Assembly (NCBI GenBank): GCA_963844405.1
Contig: CAWJNZ010000003.1
Coordinates: 310,001-374,000, forward strand
Source of the DNA: DASSUW01 sp963844405
GTDB taxonomy: Bacteria; Actinomycetota; Thermoleophilia; Solirubrobacterales; Solirubrobacteraceae
DNA: 64,000 bases
Direction of reading: 5' to 3'
Part shown: positions 1 through 8,241 of the stretch, piece by piece
Numbering within the stretch: position 1 is the stretch's first letter
Layout of the letters: the number at the start of each line of letters is the position of its first letter
Translations under genes and position numbers: made by a program
Notes under the pieces: model-generated
The model's input: the letters and a program-made list of their open reading frames with translations, nothing else
Told to the model about the DNA's origin: nothing
Databases searched by the model: none

Positions 1-665
1 CCGCGGTCGGCCGCGAACTCGCGGTAGCGCGAGAGCGCCTGCATGAGCAGGAAGGAGACCACGTAGACCACGAGCGAGACGAGCAGCAGGACCATGAAGC
101 TCGGGTTGTCGTCGTCGTCGCCGTACGAGCCGCCGCCGCCGAAGAAGAAGCCGAACTGGACGATGTAGGCGGCGATCGTGGCGAAGAAGCCGGCCAGCGT
201 CATCACCAGCACGTCGCGGTTGGCGACGTGGGTGAGCTCGTGCGCCATCACGCCCTCGAGCTCGGCCGGGCTGAGCAGCTCCATGATGCCGGTGGTGGCG
301 CACACGGTCGCCGACTTGGGCGAGCGGCCGAGCGCGAACGCGTTCGGCATGCGCGTGTTGGCCACGGCCACCTTCGGCTTCGGCAGGTCGGCCTGCACGC
401 ACAGGCGCTCGACCATGGCGTGCAGCTGCGGCGCCTCCTGGGGGGTGACGACGCGCGCGCCCATGGCGGCGAGGGCCAGCTTGTCGGAGGCGAAGAGGTT
501 CAGCGCGGCGAGGCCGCCGGCGATGATGGCCACGGTGACGCCGTTCGTGCCGACGGCGAGCAGCGTGACGACGAGGGCGACGTAGACGAGCCCGAGCAGG
601 AACATCGTCACCGTCATCCGGACCTGCAGTCCGGTGTCCTTGCCAAATGAGGTGGGTCTGGGCAT
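1..665 (-). CDS. htpX: HtpX-like M48 zinc metalloprotease (partial, 3' end outside window)
   Basis: Membrane-bound zinc endopeptidase of the M48/HtpX family, which removes damaged or misfolded membrane proteins. Only the first 221 codons are present; the gene runs off the left edge. From ATG at 665 I read a short soluble N-terminus, two membrane segments (about residues 20-40 and 43-60), a soluble stretch, and the zinc-binding helix HELTH at residues 142-146. Then come another hydrophobic segment (about 151-176), a Gly/Asp-rich loop, a fourth hydrophobic segment, and SRYREFAADR, which fits the region of the third zinc ligand. Order and spacing match HtpX. The gene is divergent from the M23 peptidase gene, and the long gap between them belongs mainly to the latter's riboswitch. 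No frame anomaly is seen. Confidence 0.93.
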   Translation of the reverse strand, partial: MPRPTSFGKDTGLQVRMTVTMFLLGLVYVALVVTLLAVGTNGVTVAIIAGGLAALNLFASDKLALAAMGARVVTPQEAPQLHAMVERLCVQADLPKPKVAVANTRMPNAFALGRSPKSATVCATTGIMELLSPAELEGVMAHELTHVANRDVLVMTLAGFFATIAAYIVQFGFFFGGGGSYGDDDDNPSFMVLLLVSLVVYVVSFLLMQALSRYREFAADR

Positions 666-764
666 CTGTACCTACAGATGGTAAGAGACGCACGGGCTCC
701 TTGATCAACTTATTAGCCCGCGCAAGCAGATCGATTGCGTGCGCCGCGATCGCTGGTAGATTGC

Positions 765-905
765 CGCTCGCCGAGTCCACGGGGTGACCAGCCCGTGGAG
801 CGGGGGAACCGAGGAACGTTCTGGGGCGAATCGCGGCCTGCTGGCCGCGTAGCGCACGTTCGCGAGCCCGTCAGCTAACCCCGCAGGCACACGGGGGAAA
901 TGACG
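765..905 (+). promoter_or_regulatory. Cyclic di-AMP riboswitch (ydaO-yuaA class)
   Basis: The leader of the M23 peptidase gene has the conserved blocks of the ydaO-yuaA c-di-AMP riboswitch in order. They are the hairpin TCCACGGG/CCCGTGGA (776-783/792-799) running into GGAGCGGGGGAACC (from 797), GGGGCGAATCG (about 822-832), a variable GC hairpin, and the hallmark CCCGTCAGCTAACC (867-880) followed by CGCAGGC. A perfect inverted repeat CCTGCA/TGCAGG with a 3-nt loop (926-940) lies between the aptamer and the gene and may be part of the expression platform. In other actinobacteria this class precedes cell-wall hydrolase genes, the same context as here. Class assignment is by motif recognition; whether ligand turns the gene on or off is not visible. 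Confidence 0.9.
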
Positions 906-1002
906 TCGCATATCCGGGGAAAAGCCCTGCAAGCTGCAGGATTCGTTGCACGCTCCATAACGAGGGGCCATGTGCTGGTGCCGTCGCGGGAGGGCGCCTA
1001 GC

Positions 1003-2196
1003 ATGGCGCGCCGCATGGCTCGTCGACTCAGCCTCCTCGTCCTGGTGGCGGCGCTCCCGCTCGCCCTGTGGGCGGTGCTCCCGCTCGGCTCCGCCGGCCA
1101 GAGCTCCGGCTCGCTGCAGCGCAAGATCGACCGCAAGCGCGCGCAGATCGAGCAGAAGAGGGGCCGCGAGCGCGTCCTCACCTCCGAGGTCAGCGCGTTC
1201 ACGCGCAAGATCGGCACGCTGCAGTCGGACATCACGGTGCTCTGGACCAAGCAGGTCCGCCTCGAGTCGGACCTCGAGGCCAAGCGCGCCGAGCTGGCCC
1301 AGATCCAGGCCGACCTGCGGCGCGAGCGCCTGCGCCTCGCGCGGCTGAAGCGGCGGCTCGCCGAGGCGCGCGTGGAGCTCGCCAACCGGCTCGTGCAGAT
1401 CTACAAGGAGGACTCGCCCGACGTGGTGACCGTCGTGCTCGAGGCCGACGGCTTCGCCGACCTGCTCGAGCGCACCGAGTTCCTCGAGCGGACGTCGGCC
1501 CAGGACGCGCGCATCATCGACCGCGTGCGCACGGCCAAGGTCGAGACGCAGGCGACCGCCGAGCGGCTCGACCGGCTCGAGAAGCGCGCCGAGGAGGTGG
1601 CGGCGGCGATCGAGGCCGAGGTCAACCAGGTGGTCGAGGTCAAGGGCCAGCTGGTGGCGCGCCGCGAGAGCTACGCGTCGGCGCGCGCGGGCAAGGCGCA
1701 GCTGCTGTCCAACACGCGCGCCAGCCGCCAGGAGCTCGAAGAGCACGTCGACTCGCTCCAGCGCGAGCAGGCGGCCGTGCTGGCGCGGCTGCGCAGCTCG
1801 TCGAACGTGGCCGGCCCGATCCGGCACGGCTCCGGGCAGCTGATCTGGCCCGCCAACGGCTCGATCTCGTCGCCGTTCGGCATGCGCTGGGGCCGGCTGC
1901 ACGCGGGCATCGACATGCCGCTGCCCGAGGGCACTCCGCTGCGCGCCGCCGACGGCGGCACGGTGGCGATCGCGGGCTGGGTCGGCGGCTACGGGAACTA
2001 CACCTGCATCCAGCACGGCGGCTCGCTGTCCACCTGCTACGGGCACCAGTCGAGCATCGGCGTGTCGGTCGGCCAGTCGGTCAGCCAGGGCCAGGTGATC
2101 GGCAACTCGGGCAACACCGGCAACAGCACGGGGCCGCACCTGCACTTCGAGGTCAGGATCAACGGCTCGCCCGTAGATCCGCTGGGCTACCTCTAA
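1003..2196 (+). CDS. Secreted M23 (LytM) peptidase with coiled-coil N-terminus, EnvC/NlpD-like
   Basis: Exported murein endopeptidase or hydrolase activator, 397 aa. The start at 1003 is chosen because GGGAGGG lies about 8 nt upstream and the product begins with a signal sequence (MARRMARR, then a Leu/Ala-rich core ending near GSAGQS, about residue 30). An earlier in-frame start at 970 would add a stretch not typical of a signal peptide. Residues about 30-240 are a long heptad-rich coiled coil. The C-terminal LytM domain has HAGID (His300) and HLHFE (His379, His381), so all zinc ligands are present and the enzyme should be active. The coiled coil plus LytM layout matches EnvC-type proteins. 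The upstream c-di-AMP riboswitch suggests that it is regulated with turgor or wall stress. Confidence 0.92.
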   Translation: MARRMARRLSLLVLVAALPLALWAVLPLGSAGQSSGSLQRKIDRKRAQIEQKRGRERVLTSEVSAFTRKIGTLQSDITVLWTKQVRLESDLEAKRAELAQIQADLRRERLRLARLKRRLAEARVELANRLVQIYKEDSPDVVTVVLEADGFADLLERTEFLERTSAQDARIIDRVRTAKVETQATAERLDRLEKRAEEVAAAIEAEVNQVVEVKGQLVARRESYASARAGKAQLLSNTRASRQELEEHVDSLQREQAAVLARLRSSSNVAGPIRHGSGQLIWPANGSISSPFGMRWGRLHAGIDMPLPEGTPLRAADGGTVAIAGWVGGYGNYTCIQHGGSLSTCYGHQSSIGVSVGQSVSQGQVIGNSGNTGNSTGPHLHFEVRINGSPVDPLGYL

Positions 2197-2251
2197 GCTA
2201 GTCAAGGCGCTCGCGCGAGCTTGCGAGTGCGAGTAAGCCGCACTCAGTCTC

Positions 2252-3019
2252 ATGCAGCCCGAAATCGAACTCGGCCCCATCACGCTCCAGACGTTCGGCC
2301 TCATGATGGGCCTGGGCTTCGTGGTCGCGGGCCTCGCCGCCTCGAAGTACCTCAAGGAGATCGGCAAGCCCGTCGACTGGGCCTACGAGATGGTCTTCGC
2401 CGCGCTCGTCGGCGGGATCGTCGGCGCGCGGCTGTGGTGGGTGGTCGAGAACTGGTCCGAGGCCCAGGACGACATCCTCGGCAGCCTGTTCTCCGGCGCC
2501 GGGCTGGTCTGGTACGGCGGCGCGCTGGGCGGCGCCGCGGGCGTGCTCATCTGGGCGTGGCGGCGCAACTTCCTGACGCTGCAGATGTTCGACGTGGCGG
2601 CCGTCCCGCTCGCCGCCGGCTACGCGATCGGGCGCATCGGCTGCCAGCTGGCGGGCGACGGCGACTACGGCGTCGCGTGGGACGGGCCGTGGGCGATGGC
2701 CTATCCGGACGGCACGGTGCCGACCACCGAGGAGGTCCACCCGACGCCGGTCTACGAGACGCTGGCCATGGGCCTCGTGGCCGTGCTGCTGTGGCGCTGG
2801 CGACACCGCTGGCGTGCCGGCACGCTCTTCGGCCTCTACCTCGTCCTGGCGGGCGTCGAGCGCTTCCTCGTCGAGTTCGTGCGCCGCAACGACGACGTCC
2901 TCGCCGGCCTCACCCAGCCGCAGCTGCTCTCGGTCCTGATGATGGCCGGCGGCGCCTTCTGGATCTGGCGCGTGAACCGCCGGGCCGAGCGCACGGCGCC
3001 CGTCGCCGTCCGCGCGTAG
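2252..3019 (+). CDS. lgt: Prolipoprotein diacylglyceryl transferase
   Basis: Integral membrane enzyme that transfers diacylglyceryl from phosphatidylglycerol to the lipobox cysteine of prolipoproteins, the first step of lipoprotein maturation. The protein is 255 aa with about seven hydrophobic segments. The Lgt signature region is present as GRIGCQLAGDGDYG near residue 130, with the conserved Arg and Asp/Gly pattern, followed by HPTPVYETLAMG and a final VERFLVEFVRRND block typical of the family. Length is normal. Substrates in this window include the lipobox-bearing L,D-transpeptidase, the 10.4-kb lipoprotein and the 47-kb solute-binding protein. It lies upstream of lysA in the same direction, separated by 15 nt. 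Confidence 0.96.
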   Translation: MQPEIELGPITLQTFGLMMGLGFVVAGLAASKYLKEIGKPVDWAYEMVFAALVGGIVGARLWWVVENWSEAQDDILGSLFSGAGLVWYGGALGGAAGVLIWAWRRNFLTLQMFDVAAVPLAAGYAIGRIGCQLAGDGDYGVAWDGPWAMAYPDGTVPTTEEVHPTPVYETLAMGLVAVLLWRWRHRWRAGTLFGLYLVLAGVERFLVEFVRRNDDVLAGLTQPQLLSVLMMAGGAFWIWRVNRRAERTAPVAVRA

Positions 3020-3034
3020 ATACGCTCCGCGGCC

Positions 3035-4249
3035 GTGTACCCCCGGGACTCCTCCGTCGCCGACGGCGTGCTGAGCATCGGCGGCTGTGACGCCCGCGAG
3101 CTCGCGCGCGAGTTCGGCACGCCCGCCTACGTCGTGGCGGAGGACGACCTGCGCGGCGCGGCCCGGACCTTCGTGGAGGCGCTCGCGCGGGCGCACGACG
3201 GGCCCGGCGAGGTCGTCTTCGCCTCCAAGGCCTTCCCGTGCACGGCGGTCCTGCGCGTGTTCGCCGAGGAGGGGCTCGGCTGCGACGTCGCCTCCGGCGG
3301 CGAGCTGCACCTGGCGCTGCGGGCCGGCTTCGCTCCCGAGCGGCTCTACCTGCACGGCAACGCGAAGTCCCAGGGCGAGCTGGAGACGGCGCTGGAGGCG
3401 GGCGTCGGGACCGTGGTCATCGACAACGAGCACGAGGCCGAGCGGCTGCAAGCACTCGGCGGCGGTCCGCGCCTGCTCGTCCGCGTGGTGCCCGGCGTCG
3501 ACGCCGACACGCACGAGCACATCCTCACCGGCCAGGCCGGCTCGAAGTTCGGCATGCCGCCGGCGGCCGCCCGCGCGCTGGCGGAGCGGATGCCGATCGC
3601 CGGCCTGCACATGCACATCGGCTCGCAGCTGCGCTCGCTCGATCCCTACCGGCGGGCGGTGGCGGCGCTGGCGCGGGTCGGCGACTTCGGCGTCTACGAC
3701 CTCGGCGGCGGCCTCGGGGTGCCGTACCTGCCGGGCGACGAGGTGCCGGATCCGGTGCAGTGGGTGGAGGCGATGGTCGGCGCCGCCCATGCCGAGCTCG
3801 GCGCCGGCAAGTCGCTCGTCCTCGAGCCCGGCCGCTCGCTGGTGGCCACCGCGGGGGTGACGCTCTACCGCGTCGAGTCGGTCAAGCCGGGGGCGGCGGG
3901 CGAGCGGATCGTCGCGGTCGACGGCGGCATGTCCGACAATCTGCGGCCGATGCTCTACGGCGCCGCCTACGACGCCGCGCTGGCGGACCGGATCGGCGCC
4001 GGCGGCGAGGCCTGCACGGTGGTCGGCAAGCATTGCGAGTCGGGCGACGTGCTCGTCCGCGACGTCCGCCTTCCCGACCCGCGGCCGGGCGACGTGCTCG
4101 TCACGCCCGTCACCGGCGCGTACGGCCACGCGATGGCCAACAACTACAACGGCGTCCCGCGCCCGCCGGTGATCCTCTGCTCGGGCGGCGACGCGCGCGT
4201 CGTCGTCCGGCGCGAGACCTACGAGGACCTCAGTGACAGAGACGTTTAA
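3035..4249 (+). CDS. lysA: Diaminopimelate decarboxylase
   Basis: PLP-dependent fold-III decarboxylase that converts meso-diaminopimelate to lysine, 404 aa. The PLP lysine is Lys65 in FASKAF; HMHIGSQL, the glycine-rich YDLGGGLGVPY phosphate-binding loop, LEPGRSLV and the catalytic CESGD are all present. The start is GTG at 3035, with TACGCT at 3021-3026, eight nt upstream, which suggests a leaderless transcript. The 3' end overlaps hom by 17 bp, so the two genes are translationally close. It is the first gene of a lysA-hom-thrC-thrB cluster for aspartate-derived amino acids, a common actinobacterial arrangement. No anomaly. Confidence 0.97.
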   Translation: MYPRDSSVADGVLSIGGCDARELAREFGTPAYVVAEDDLRGAARTFVEALARAHDGPGEVVFASKAFPCTAVLRVFAEEGLGCDVASGGELHLALRAGFAPERLYLHGNAKSQGELETALEAGVGTVVIDNEHEAERLQALGGGPRLLVRVVPGVDADTHEHILTGQAGSKFGMPPAAARALAERMPIAGLHMHIGSQLRSLDPYRRAVAALARVGDFGVYDLGGGLGVPYLPGDEVPDPVQWVEAMVGAAHAELGAGKSLVLEPGRSLVATAGVTLYRVESVKPGAAGERIVAVDGGMSDNLRPMLYGAAYDAALADRIGAGGEACTVVGKHCESGDVLVRDVRLPDPRPGDVLVTPVTGAYGHAMANNYNGVPRPPVILCSGGDARVVVRRETYEDLSDRDV

Positions 4250-5456
4250 GGTCGGCCTGCTGGGCCACGGCACCGTCGGGAAGGCGTTCGCCGAGCTGCT
4301 CGCCGAGCGCGCCGACGCGATCGTCCCGATCACCGGCCTGCGGCCCGAGGTCAGCGGCGTCCTCACCCGCTCGCGCGGGTCGTTCGAGGAGCTGCTCGAG
4401 GGCTCCGACCTCATCGTCGAGCTGATCGGCGGCATCGAGCCCGCGCGCGACTACGTGCTGCGAGCGATGAAGGCCGGCAGGCACGTGGTCTCGGCCAACA
4501 AGCAGCTGCTGGCCGCCCACGGCGAGGAGCTGTGGGCGTGCGCGCGCGAGCACGGGGTGCAGCTGCGCTTCGAGGGCGCGGTCGCCGGCGTCGTGCCGGT
4601 CATCCGCGTGCTCCAGGAGTCGCTCGCCGCGGCGCGCGTGGAGCGCATCCACGGCATCGTCAACGGCACCACCAACTACATCCTCACCGAGATGGCGCGC
4701 TCCGGCCTGTCGTACGAGCAGGCGCTCGGGCAGGCGCAGGAGCTCGGCTACGCGGAGGCCGACCCGACCGACGACGTGACCGGCCGCGACGCCGCCGCCA
4801 AGATGGCGATCCTCGCCCGGCTGGCCTTCTCGACGCCGGTGCACCTCGACCAGGTCGTCTACGAGGGCATCGAGCACCTGACCGCCGAGGACATGGAGTA
4901 CGCCAAGGAGTTCGGGCTGGGCCTGAAGCTGGTGGGCACCGCCGAGCGCGTGGACGGCGGCATCAGCGTGCGCGTGCACCCGGCGTTCCTCTACGCCGCG
5001 CATCCGCTGGCCTCGGTGCACGGGCCGTTCAACGCCGTGACCGTCGAGTCCGACGAGATCACCGAGGTCACGTTGAGCGGCCCCGGCGCGGGCGGCCCGC
5101 AGACCGCGACCGCCGTGCTCGGCGACGTGGTGTCCGCGATGATCCCGCCCGCCTCGACGCCGGAGACGACCCAGGCGCTGCCGGTGGTCAACGACGTGGA
5201 GTCGGCGTTCTACCTGCACCTCGAGGTCGCCGACCGGCCGGGTGTGCTGGCGCAGGTCGCCGAGCTGCTCGGGATGCAGGGGGCCTCGATCCGCTCGGTC
5301 GTGCAGAAGGGGCTGGGGGAGAACGCCCGGCTCGTGCTGATCATGCACCCGCTGCTCGAGTCGCGCTTCTACGCCGCGGTGCGGCTGATCGGGCAGCTCG
5401 ACTTCGTGCGCTCCGCCCCGCGCGCGATCCGCGTGATCGACGAGGAGTTCACGTGA
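4233..5456 (+). CDS. hom: Homoserine dehydrogenase
   Basis: NAD(P)-dependent reduction of aspartate semialdehyde to homoserine, the branch point to threonine and methionine. The protein is 407 aa. The N-terminal Rossmann motif is GLLGHGTVG; the catalytic domain has GTTNYIL and the Lys/Asp-rich block DPTDDVTGRDAAAK. A C-terminal ACT domain (about residues 325-405, beginning LHLEVADRPGVLAQV) indicates feedback control by threonine, as known for this family. It starts with GTG at 4233 inside the end of lysA. This is a stand-alone enzyme, not an aspartokinase fusion. Confidence 0.97.
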   Translation: MTETFKVGLLGHGTVGKAFAELLAERADAIVPITGLRPEVSGVLTRSRGSFEELLEGSDLIVELIGGIEPARDYVLRAMKAGRHVVSANKQLLAAHGEELWACAREHGVQLRFEGAVAGVVPVIRVLQESLAAARVERIHGIVNGTTNYILTEMARSGLSYEQALGQAQELGYAEADPTDDVTGRDAAAKMAILARLAFSTPVHLDQVVYEGIEHLTAEDMEYAKEFGLGLKLVGTAERVDGGISVRVHPAFLYAAHPLASVHGPFNAVTVESDEITEVTLSGPGAGGPQTATAVLGDVVSAMIPPASTPETTQALPVVNDVESAFYLHLEVADRPGVLAQVAELLGMQGASIRSVVQKGLGENARLVLIMHPLLESRFYAAVRLIGQLDFVRSAPRAIRVIDEEFT

Positions 5457-5484
5457 TCGCGCCGGCGGCTCGAAGGGCGGTGCG

Positions 5485-6495
5485 ATGACCGGCCTCATCG
5501 AGCGCTGGCGCGAGCGGCTGCCGTTCGGGCCCGACGACCCGGTGGTCTCGCTGTCCGAGGGCTCGACGCCGCTGGTCCTGGCCGAGCGGGTGTCCGAGCG
5601 GGCGGGCTGCGAGGTGTGGCTCAAGCTCGAGGGCGCGAACCCCACCGGGTCGTTCAAGGACCGCGGGATGACCTGCGCGGTCTCGGCCGCCGTCCGGGAC
5701 GGGTCGGAGGCCGTCATCTGCGCCTCGACCGGCAACACCGCCGCCTCCGCCGCCGCCTACGCGGCGCGGGCCGGGCTGACCGGCGCGGTGATCGTCCCCG
5801 AGGGCAAGATCGCCACCGGCAAGCTCGCCCAGGCCCTGATGCACGGCGCGCGCGTGGTGGCGCTGCGCGGCAACTTCGACGAGGCGCTGCGGCTGGTGCG
5901 CGAGCTCGTCCAGCGGCACCCGATCGCGCTCGTGAACTCGGTCAACCCGTTCCGGCTGGAGGGGCAGAAGACCGCGGCGTTGGAGGTCGCCGAGGAGCTC
6001 GGCTCGATCGACGCTTTGGCGATCCCGGTCGGCAACGCCGGCAACATCACCGCCTACTGGAAGGGGTTCCAGGAGGCCGGCGAGCGGCCGATGATGCTCG
6101 GCTTCCAGGCCGAGGGCGCGGCGCCGCTGGTGCGCGGCGAGCCGGTCCCGAACCCGGAGACCGTGGCGAGCGCCATCCGGATCGGCAACCCTGCGCGGTG
6201 GGAGGAGGCGATGGAGGCGATGGCGGCCTCGCGCGGCGCCGTGAAGGCCGTCTCCGACGCCCAGATCCTCGAGGCCTACCGCTTCCTGGCCGCCAGCGAG
6301 GGCGTCTTCTGCGAGCCGGCGTCGGCGACCAGCGTGGCCGGCGTGCTCGCCCACGGCGCCCAGGGCGCGGAGCGGGTCGTCTGCGTCTTGACCGGCCACG
6401 GGTTGAAGGACCCGCAGACCGCGCTGGCCCACGCCGGCTCCGTGGTGCCGTGCGAGCCGGACATCGGCGCGGTCGAGCAGGCCGTGCTCGGATGA
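5485..6495 (+). CDS. thrC: Threonine synthase
   Basis: PLP-dependent fold-II lyase that converts O-phosphohomoserine to threonine, 336 aa. The PLP lysine is Lys58 in NPTGSFKDRGM; the ASTGNTAAS loop and PVGNAGNITAYWKGF phosphate-binding loop are present. Length fits the short bacterial type that lacks the long N-terminal domain of the yeast/E. coli form. It lies between hom (28 nt upstream) and thrB (31 nt downstream) in the same direction, consistent with one operon for threonine synthesis. Confidence 0.97.
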   Translation: MTGLIERWRERLPFGPDDPVVSLSEGSTPLVLAERVSERAGCEVWLKLEGANPTGSFKDRGMTCAVSAAVRDGSEAVICASTGNTAASAAAYAARAGLTGAVIVPEGKIATGKLAQALMHGARVVALRGNFDEALRLVRELVQRHPIALVNSVNPFRLEGQKTAALEVAEELGSIDALAIPVGNAGNITAYWKGFQEAGERPMMLGFQAEGAAPLVRGEPVPNPETVASAIRIGNPARWEEAMEAMAASRGAVKAVSDAQILEAYRFLAASEGVFCEPASATSVAGVLAHGAQGAERVVCVLTGHGLKDPQTALAHAGSVVPCEPDIGAVEQAVLG

Positions 6496-6526
6496 CGGAC
6501 GCCACGAAGCGGATCGCCGGCCGACG

Positions 6527-7384
6527 ATGAGCGCGGTTCGCGTGCGGGTGCCGGCCTCGTCGGCCAACCTCGGGCCGGGGTTCGACGTGCTCGCGGCCGC
6601 GCTGGGCCTGCACATGGAGCTCGAGGTCGAGGAGGCCGGGCGCTTCGAGGTCCGCACCGACCTCGCCATCGCCCGCGACCGCCGCAACCTCGCGGTGCGT
6701 GGCTTCGCGGCGCTGCGGCCGCCGGACCGCGCGCGCTTCACGATCCGCTCCCAGATCCCGCTGTCCGGCGGCCTGGGAACGAGCGCGGCGGCCTACGTGG
6801 CGGGGCTGGCGGCGGCCGACGCGCTGAACGGGGGCGGGGCCGACCTGCTGGCGGAGGCGGCGCGCCTGGAGGGCCATCCGGACAACGTCGCCGCGGCGCT
6901 GCTGGGCGGCTTCGTCGTCTGCGACGGCGTCGGCGCCGAGCGGCTCGACCCGCCGGCGGGGCTGTCGGCGGTGCTCGTGGTGCCGGCCAAGGCCCTCCGG
7001 ACCGCCAAGGCACGCGCGGCGCTGCCGCCCGAGGTGCCGATGAGCGAGGCGGTCTTCAACGTGAGCCGGGCGAGCCTGCTCGTGCTGGGTCTGGCACGCG
7101 GCGACCTCGACCTGGTCGCTCGCGGGCTGGAGGACCGACTGCACCAGCCGCGCCGCGCCTCGCTCTACCCGCGCTCGATGGAGCTCGTCGAGCGCGCGGG
7201 GTCGCTGGGCGCCCTGGGGGCGACGATCTCGGGCGCGGGGCCGAGCGTGCTCGTGTGGGTGCGCTCCGAGGCCGCGGTGGACGTCGGTGCGCGGCTGGAG
7301 GGCGAGGCGGCCGGGTGGGCGCGCGTGCTGCGGCTCCCGTTCGCGGCTACCGGCGCCGAGGTGACGCGAACTTCGGCTGGGTAG
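6527..7384 (+). CDS. thrB: Homoserine kinase
   Basis: GHMP-family kinase that phosphorylates homoserine for ThrC, 285 aa. The N-terminal VRVPASSANLGPGFD block, the ATP-binding PLSGGLGTSAAAY loop and the C-terminal GATISGAGPSVLVW motif are all in place. The last residues (RTSAG) and the TAG stop at 7382-7384 are encoded inside the left end of an intergenic palindromic element, so the present C-terminus was probably set by that element. It is the last gene of lysA-hom-thrC-thrB and converges on the L,D-transpeptidase gene. Confidence 0.96.
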   Translation: MSAVRVRVPASSANLGPGFDVLAAALGLHMELEVEEAGRFEVRTDLAIARDRRNLAVRGFAALRPPDRARFTIRSQIPLSGGLGTSAAAYVAGLAAADALNGGGADLLAEAARLEGHPDNVAAALLGGFVVCDGVGAERLDPPAGLSAVLVVPAKALRTAKARAALPPEVPMSEAVFNVSRASLLVLGLARGDLDLVARGLEDRLHQPRRASLYPRSMELVERAGSLGALGATISGAGPSVLVWVRSEAAVDVGARLEGEAAGWARVLRLPFAATGAEVTRTSAG

Positions 7385-7502
7385 GGCGGCTGGGGAATCG
7401 ACCGCGCGATCTGCCGAGTGCTCAGTTAATACGGCTGAGGCGTATTCAACTGAGCACTCGAGGTTCGCGGGCCTCGATCCCGCTCCCTCAATGCCGCAGT
7501 TC
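7366..7502. repeat. Palindromic intergenic element, copy 1 (between thrB and L,D-transpeptidase gene)
   Basis: The left end is GCGAACTTCGGCTGGGTAGG; the right end read on the minus strand is GAACTGCGGCATTGAGGGAG. Between them is a long hairpin: CGAGTGCTCAGTT (7415-7427) pairs perfectly with 7448-7460, and AATACG/CGTATT continues the stem past one bulged C to a 7-nt loop. Both flanking convergent genes end inside it: the thrB stop is at 7382-7384 and the transpeptidase stop at 7501-7503. Three related copies lie at 10942, 16341 and 43497. A role as a two-way terminator is inferred from its position and fold. Confidence 0.75.
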
Positions 7503-8241
7503 AGGCCACCACGACGACCGGGGCACCCAAAGGAACCCGGCGCATGAGCGCGCGGATGTCCTGGTCGTAGGCCCGCATGCAGCCCAGCGAGGCGGGGCGG
7601 CCGACCGTCTCCGGATTCGGGGTGGCGTGGATGGCGAGCCGGTCGCCGCCCGGCCAGCCCGGGAGGAGCTTCGTCTGGTGGCCGGAGAGCGCGACGGCGC
7701 AGCAGCCGTACGGCGAGTCGGCGCTCCGGGTGCGCAGCACGTCGGTGACGGCGAAGCGGCCGAGCGGCGTCTCGGTGCCGGGCCGGCCGACCGCCACCGG
7801 GAAGCGGCGCAGCACGCGGGCGCCGCGGCGCAGCGTCGCCTGGCGCTTCGAGCGGTCGACGCGGATCCAGACGTCGACGCCGCCGAGCCGCGCCGCCGAG
7901 GTGCGGATCCAGCCGTGCCGGCCGTTGGCGAGCTCGGAGGCGGTCACGCGCAGCCAGCCGCCTCGCCGCGCGGTCACCGCGAGCACGCGCGGGGAGCCGA
8001 ATTCGGTCCGGCGGCCGACCCGCGCGACCACCCGACCGCCCGGCCGGGAGCGCACCGCCGTCCGCCGCACCACCCGGGCCGTCGTGAACCGCGGCCCGGC
8101 GGCGGCGCGGTCCCGGTCGCCGTGGTCGGCGGCCGGCGCGAAGTGCTCGCGCACGGCGTCGTCCGCCCGCGGCGGCTCGCGCTCCTCCGAGCCACCGCAC
8201 CCCGCCAGCACCAGGAGGGCGACGACGGGGAGCGGGCGCAT
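7501..8241 (-). CDS. L,D-transpeptidase lipoprotein (YkuD fold)
   Basis: Exported peptidoglycan cross-linking enzyme, 246 aa, that would form 3-3 (mDAP-mDAP) links. The start at 8241 gives a clear lipoprotein signal with lipobox LAGC near residue 14. The C-terminal YkuD domain has HATPNPE (His205) and SLGCMR with catalytic Cys221 and its following Arg, so the active site is complete. The middle region (about residues 60-120) resembles a small SH3-like repeat. Its ATG overlaps the TGA of parA by ATGA, so it is probably translated from the FHA-ParA mRNA. The stop codon lies in palindromic element copy 1. Confidence 0.92.
   Translation of the reverse strand: MRPLPVVALLVLAGCGGSEEREPPRADDAVREHFAPAADHGDRDRAAAGPRFTTARVVRRTAVRSRPGGRVVARVGRRTEFGSPRVLAVTARRGGWLRVTASELANGRHGWIRTSAARLGGVDVWIRVDRSKRQATLRRGARVLRRFPVAVGRPGTETPLGRFAVTDVLRTRSADSPYGCCAVALSGHQTKLLPGWPGGDRLAIHATPNPETVGRPASLGCMRAYDQDIRALMRRVPLGAPVVVVA

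Noticed and set aside
970..1002. Upstream in-frame start of the M23 gene (MCWCRRGRAPS)
   Set aside because: It gives a poor signal peptide with two cysteines, while ATG 1003 has a good ribosome binding site and signal sequence.
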